Assembly (NCBI GenBank): GCA_963513935.1
Contig: OY740768.1
Span: forward strand, 18,216,590 to 18,280,589
Direction of reading: 5' to 3'
DNA from: Aphrophora alni
Taxonomy: Eukaryota; Arthropoda; Insecta; Hemiptera; Aphrophoridae
DNA length: 64,000 nucleotides
Of the stretch, positions 59,576 through 64,000 are shown piece after piece. Position 1 is the stretch's first letter. The number at the start of each line of letters is the position of its first letter. A program made the translations under genes and the position numbers. Below the pieces are notes generated by a model. The model ran no database searches and was not told the DNA's origin. It saw nothing but the letters and a program-made list of their open reading frames with translations.

Positions 59576-60194
59576 GAAATTAAAATTAGGATTGTAGACA
59601 GACAGAAAAAAAAGTAAGAATAGATAATACATGTCAATCATAATACATTCCTTGTGGCCTACAATTGTGATGTTGTTAAAAAAATATTAATGTAAGGAAA
59701 ATCACTGATCTAGAGAAGTTATCATGAGATAAGAAAATTTAATAACTTAAGCATGTAATAACATTGTTTATACTGTTCATAGTTTGCTACCAAAGACATT
59801 ACATTATTTTATTGTAATATGTGAAAACATATCCCTGTTTTCTTTAGAAGTATGAATGAAATAGTTGGTGATGGGAACAGGGAATAGTATAATCTTTGCT
59901 GTTTTTAAACGAACATTAAATAAAAATTTAATTTCAAATAAACTGGTATAACAATATTTTAAATAGAAATCATACTTTTTAGTTCATCAACGATGACATT
60001 ACATTAATACAGTTAATTTTTTTAACCCACTAATCCCTTATTACTATCTGAGATTTTGTATCCAAGGTAGACTTGGTTAATATTAACTCTGATAATTACA
60101 AGTCTACTGTAATATGGTCTACTGAAATAGAAAGAGCATAAAAATAAATGTAATTTCAGAAAATTGGTATGAAAATATTTTAAGTATATCATAC

Positions 60195-60423
60195 TTTTTA
60201 GTTCATCAAATCCTTTTCTCTCTATTATGATCTGTTTGTAGTTAGCATCATCCTCAGGAGTCATAGTGATGACTGTAACATTATGGCCTCTGTTTACCAG
60301 CTCCCTGAGAATAGGTCTAAAATAGAGATGATGACTTATAATAGGCACTGGGATGACTACCAATATGCTAGAGGCATTACATTCCATTGATGCAAGAGTT
60401 AGTAATACAAACATCAAAAGTTT
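60195..60423 (-). CDS. UGT: UGT B exon 2
   Basis: 229 nt, with acceptor TTTCAG and donor GTATGA as in UGT A. No ATG precedes it in frame, but an internal ATG (MFVLLTLASMECNAS) could serve as a start. About 200 bp downstream (59965-59990) the last 22 bp of the exon and its donor are repeated. Confidence 0.9.
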
Positions 60424-60487
60424 CTGAAAGACATAACAAACTAAATTAACAACTCCTTTAAAAAGTATAATTAATTATAAATAAGTA

Positions 60488-61141
60488 GTTAGATATATTA
60501 TAAGACTTACCGTCACAATAGTCTATGTTTGTCTGTAGCTATATCACTACGGCCGTTTCGGCTATTCAGCCATTTTCAAGTGTTATGCGGGTATTACCGT
60601 TGTCTTAGTTTAAAATCACAAATTACGAACACACGACACATAACAACACATAAGTTCTTAAAACATTTAAAACATGATGTAGTAGGCCCACTGTCACAAC
60701 GCGTAAAATTAACATTTGACACAAAAATTTTGACACAAACATTTGACACAATTAACACTGTCACAAAAATTAAAATTTGACTCGCATCTAATTTATGACA
60801 CAATCATAAAGCAATTAGATAAGAACTAAACCACCCCACCCCATGCCTACCACCGCGCGCAGGAAACCAACATTGACAGTACGCGTTGTGACAGTGGGCC
60901 TACTACATCATGTTTTAAATGTTTTAAGAACTTATGTGTTTGTTATGTGTCGTGTGTTCGTAATTCGTAATTTGTGATTTTAAACTAAGACAACGGTAAT
61001 ACCCGCATAACACTTGAAAATGGCTGAATAGCCGAAACGGCCGTAGTGATATAGCTACAGACAAACATAGACTATTGTGACGGTAAGTCTTATAATATAT
61101 CTAATTATTAATCAGTAGTCGGAATGGCGAAAACAAATATG
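60488..61141. mobile_element. Fold-back element with 12 bp target duplication
   Basis: TATAAATAAGTA is at 60476-60487 and 61142-61153. Arms of about 220 bp (60489-60704 and 60881-61104) are nearly perfect inverted copies, each with the 38 bp hammerhead-like block (60545-60582 minus, 61011-61048 plus). The spacer has three TTGACACAAA-like repeats. A single-copy tail (61105-61141) follows the right arm. It lies in UGT B intron 1, just upstream of exon 2. Confidence 0.88.
61011..61048 (+). ncRNA. Hammerhead-like motif, divergent core (right arm)
   Basis: Stem I CAC/GUG, core UUGAAAAU, stem II GGCU/AGCC, GAAA, stem III CGG/CCG, UA. The mirror copy is on the minus strand at 60545-60582. Confidence 0.35.
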
Positions 61142-61153
61142 TATAAATAAGTA

Positions 61154-63475
61154 CTAAAGTATAATTTGGCATAAATAAATATAATTATCAGCGAATTTCA
61201 TACTGAAAATACATTTATGAAAATTCGTAATCATTATGGTTATGCAATCTATTTACTAGCAGTTAACAATAATGCCTGAGGAATATGATGTTTATCCCCA
61301 GAATGAGTTCTCGGCAGTTTTGAGCATTGAACATGAATGCTATCAACTTTAACACATTAGCTGACAAGTATTTTCACATGAAGAAAATAAAAGGTCTTAA
61401 ATAATTGTAATTATAACAACTTACAAGAGTTTTGTAAGTAATAAACCTTGATGTTTAAAGTTGGAGTATTTCTTTCCCTTTTATAGTTGATAAATTAATT
61501 TGAACTTAAGCTTGCATGTTCTTTTGAGTGTGATTGTCATATTTAATTGCAATGCTACCAACAGATAGTTTGGTTGTGTAAAGAATGTCCTAGACTTAAA
61601 TTAATTTACTTTCATTTCAATTTAGAATAAAAATAATGTAATTAGATATAAGACCATGGGGTGGGATTGCTTACAGGTGAAGAGGGGTCATCTAGAGCCA
61701 GCAAGTTGGGACTTCGTTTTAGGGGGGGGGGGCGGCACCAATCAATGTAGTTACACCAATGATGACGAACAAAGCATTTTTTTTTTTTGCGTAGCTCAAA
61801 AGATAACAAAGTTATCGGTTAAAAACTACAAACATAATTTGTTGGTAGTTGTCTATAATACACAAATTTACTATAGAACCAATATTCAAAATTTAAAAAA
61901 AAATTAATCTCATTAGAATTGCTCAAAAACACTTAATTTTATGTTTAAATGTTTCTCTGTAATTTATGAACAGATTTTAATAATCAATGACTATTTAGAT
62001 TTGTTATTATATTCTACAATTTTTTTATGTCGTACAAATATCTTGTAAAATAGTCTGGTGAAATTTGGCTGAATACCCATAGACTGGATAGCTGATTCAT
62101 CATAATATGGACTTCCTAAAATATTTCAATTATGAAATAAAATTTTTAATATATGAAAATTAATAAATTAGGACCCCCAAAAATGAAACCCCTAGTTTGA
62201 TCATCTCTAATGTCTCTTAGTAATATAATTTAATCTAATTATAAACCAAGGTAAGTATATGTAAATGTATCTTCTGTGAAGATATTAATTTTTTACAACT
62301 TTTTTCTAATTTGTTATAAAAATTGCTTTTACCAATGGCTTGGAAAAGTTTCTTATGTAGACATATTTCCTACTTTTATTTTGGTTCTTTACTTACTTTT
62401 ATACATTTTTACTGAGGTTTTTGTTTAACTATAAAAAATTTGACTAACTTTTACCAAATTTACTGATGTTGTGCAATGTTTTAAACAAGTAGTTTGTTAT
62501 TTTAAAAAAAAAATGACAGCTTTACACTTGTAGTAATGTAAATTTTCACCTTTTACAAATTTGTTGATAAACAAATTTTTTAAATTAATATTTTATAAAA
62601 TGAATTTTCAAGGTGACACTAATGAATAATGAGTGAATAATTAAAAATCATTAAAAGGAGTAACAAATGTAATACAATTTATACACAAAATTTTAGACAC
62701 TGTGTTCAATGAAAATATTTACTGAAATATATCATAAACAAATAAAAATATAAGTTCAATGATTATGAAATATTAGTTAGTTTATAATATTTGGTGTATT
62801 ATGAAACAATATTTGGTGTATTATAGACAATTGTATGGATGTTTTTTTAATAATAATTAATATCCACAGAGAACCAAAAGTCCCACATTTTGGTTTTGTT
62901 TGAGATATGAAAATTCTGTTTGTAAATTAGATATTTGCGACTAGCCTACTATAACATATTCGCCATGAACCCTATAATCTTTTTGTTATTTAAAAAAAAT
63001 AAATAATTATTGATTGGAGGATGAATTTTATTTTGGATTAAAAAAAAATGTTATTGTTATTATTGAGGACAAAATGTTGGCTAATTATTAAAAAACCGAT
63101 GATTAATAGACATGTCTGCATGTCTGTTGTAAGATATGAAGTCTACTAGTTTTTAGTCTTGGACTTACTATGAATACGACTGCACAGGCTTCCAAAGCTA
63201 TTTCTATAGTTAGACCAGTAAGGAGGCGCGAGATGTAGTGTAGTGGGCATGCAGTGGTCTACCACAAGCATGCATACAGCTTCAGAACCACACACACAAT
63301 GCTCGTTTTTGTAGTGACTGTGACTATAACATATATATTTTTTTATATGACCAGCTATATTCTTTTACAGTTCTGGGCTAGATACAAGCTTGTTTGTCTC
63401 CTAGAAACTATTTCTGTGTGAACATGCTGTTGTGAAAGCATGAGAACTTGTATCATTTACAGCCGATTCTAATAC
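61154..63475. other. UGT B intron 1 (part)
   Basis: AT-rich. 62090-62690 is similar to 24700-25260 in UGT A intron 1. It has a poly-G run near 61721. No exon was found; a donor-like TTCATAGTAAGT on the minus strand near 63170 weakly resembles UGT A exon 1 but has lost the ATG. Confidence 0.5.
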
Positions 63476-63573
63476 AATTTTTCAGTTATTAAATGTTGAG
63501 CTTGACTTATGAGAAAAACTATACAGTATAACAAACACACAGAACACAATTCTCATAAAAAATACGCCTAAGT

Positions 63574-63614
63574 ATCAGACGCGTTTCAACGACAAGGTCA
63601 TCCTCTTCAGTGAT
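63574..63614 (-). ncRNA. Hammerhead ribozyme candidate, left arm
   Basis: A mirror image of the right-arm copy. Stem I is four pairs (AUCA/UGAU); CUGAAGA, GAAA and GUC are kept. Confidence 0.55.
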
Positions 63615-63635
63615 GTTGTGGTTGGTGTAGCTGGT

Positions 63636-63680
63636 GTATCACTGAAGAGGACGACCTTGTCGTTGAAACGCGTCTGATAC
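63636..63680 (+). ncRNA. Hammerhead ribozyme candidate, right arm
   Basis: Six base pairs of stem I (GUAUCA/UGAUAC), CUGAAGA at 63642-63648 (fits CUGANGA), an extra G, stem II GACGAC-CUU-GUCGUU, GAAA 63665-63668, stem III A-U and C-G with a GC loop, GUC ending at 63674 before the predicted cut. This is the most complete copy in the window. Confidence 0.6.
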
Positions 63681-63744
63681 TTAGGCGTATTTTTTATGAG
63701 AATTGTGTTCTGTGTGTTTGTTATACTGTATAATTTTTCAGTTA

Positions 63745-64000
63745 AAAATCTTTTCAAAATTGGTTTCCTACACAGTTCTATTGTACAATATTATGCAGAC
63801 AACGACAATAAATAATGTTTACTCTAGTCAGAAAATGAATTGACAACTACAAAATGACAGATAGATGATATATTTGAAATACTTTGGAGCTCAGCAATAA
63901 TGCAAAACAAGAGAGATGATACAGAATCTAGGACTGTAAAAGGTCGACATGATTATGTGAACCTACTTTACTGTCCCCTCCGGAGCTCACTGATAGTGTC
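63745..64000. other. AT-rich sequence to window end
   Basis: Nothing recognised. Confidence 0.4.

Larger units (their letters stand above)
57464..59590. mobile_element. Element with inverted hammerhead-like ends and a decayed gene
   Basis: 57480-57600 and 59475-59580 are inverted copies. Both have GAGC(C/T)C...TAAAGTAC, ATATATTAACTG and the hammerhead-like block at the outer edge. Between them on the minus strand lies a decayed gene (59212-57840), and a Harbinger-type MITE (58564-59097) is inserted in it. No target duplication was recognised. Confidence 0.65.
35777..60423 (-). pseudogene. UGT: UDP-glycosyltransferase B, exon 5 split by an LTR retrotransposon
   Basis: Tandem paralogue of UGT A. 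The visible exons are 60423-60195 (229 nt), 57271-56676 (596 nt), 53035-52813 (223 nt), exon 5 in two parts (51863-51800 and 44271-44119, 64 + 153 = 217 nt) and 36077-35777 (301 nt). The lengths equal those of UGT A except for one extra codon in exon 3. All splice sites and frames are intact, and no other stop was seen. The sole lesion is the 7.5 kb element at 44272-51795, with 4 bp ACGG duplicated. It interrupts the UGT signature between the VYREVP and IHSISES segments, so the protein would lose the end of the sugar-donor site, the membrane helix and the ER tail. The first exon was not found; from the intron 1 alignment it should lie past 64000. Confidence 0.9.
63489..63731. mobile_element. 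Palindromic insertion with two facing hammerhead candidates and 13 bp target duplication
   Basis: AATTTTTCAGTTA is at 63476-63488 and 63732-63744. Inside, a 32 bp tail is followed by a nearly perfect hairpin (63521-63614 and 63637-63731, 22 bp loop). Each arm holds a hammerhead candidate. Confidence 0.88.

Noticed and set aside
60529..60803. ORFs on both strands in the arms of the 60.5 kb element
   Set aside because: They are made by the inverted arm and the TTGACACAAA repeats. There is no protein-like content.
61656..61907. 83-codon plus-strand ORF
   Set aside because: It contains poly-G and poly-T runs and does not look like a protein.
63150..63200. Possible UGT B exon 1 (donor-like GTAAGT near 63170, minus strand)
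   Set aside because: It has a weak match to UGT A exon 1, lacks the ATG, and the intron alignment places exon 1 beyond 64000.

Overview
The window is AT-rich nuclear DNA from an arthropod, most likely an insect and possibly a hemipteran. It has no bacterial features. It carries two intron-containing UDP-glycosyltransferase (UGT) genes whose introns are crowded with arthropod-type transposable elements (Ty3/gypsy, copia, Jockey/I-like LINEs, piggyBac, IS630-Tc1-mariner, pogo/Tigger, Harbinger MITE). The species cannot be named from the sequence alone.

Layout. 1-11723: an almost complete Ty3/gypsy element on the minus strand (gag, pro, RT-RNase H-integrase, then a 3.8 kb noncoding 3' region). 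Its right LTR is complete and its left LTR is cut by the window edge. 11724-19690: repeats, including a 199 bp direct duplication with a hairpin, a truncated piggyBac (14893-16499) inside an unnamed dispersed repeat, and a decayed pogo/Tigger transposase. 19692-27657: UGT gene A on the minus strand. Its six exons join in phase to 521 codons, and a Tigger fragment lies in intron 2. 28224-29119: a piggyBac-type MITE with TTAA duplications. 29577-30240: a second MITE-like repeat. 30838-32295: a fold-back element that hosts a deleted DDE transposon, followed by a copia remnant. 33590-34560: a second copy of the unnamed dispersed repeat.

35777-60423: UGT gene B on the minus strand, a tandem paralogue of A. 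Its last five exons match A's exon lengths, apart from one extra codon in exon 3. Exon 5 is split by a 7.5 kb LTR retrotransposon (44272-51795) with a 4 bp target duplication. The introns hold a nested LINE plus an intact DD83E transposon (38633-41374), a minisatellite, a second LINE and several fold-back insertions. 60424-64000 is intron 1 of gene B; its first exon was not found and probably lies beyond the window.

The most striking pattern is a set of fold-back insertions (30.8, 55.6, 60.5 and 63.5 kb) flanked by 9-17 bp direct repeats. These, together with related single copies at 23.4, 36.2 and 59.5 kb, carry a motif arranged like a minimal type-I hammerhead ribozyme (CUGANGA, stem II, GAAA, short stem III, UH, closing stem I). 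A second notable point is that the gypsy element at 1-11723 and the element that broke UGT B share LTR architecture, leader and 3' noncoding region. The second has no gag or pol; it carries a single unrelated 454-codon ORF and looks like a non-autonomous partner.
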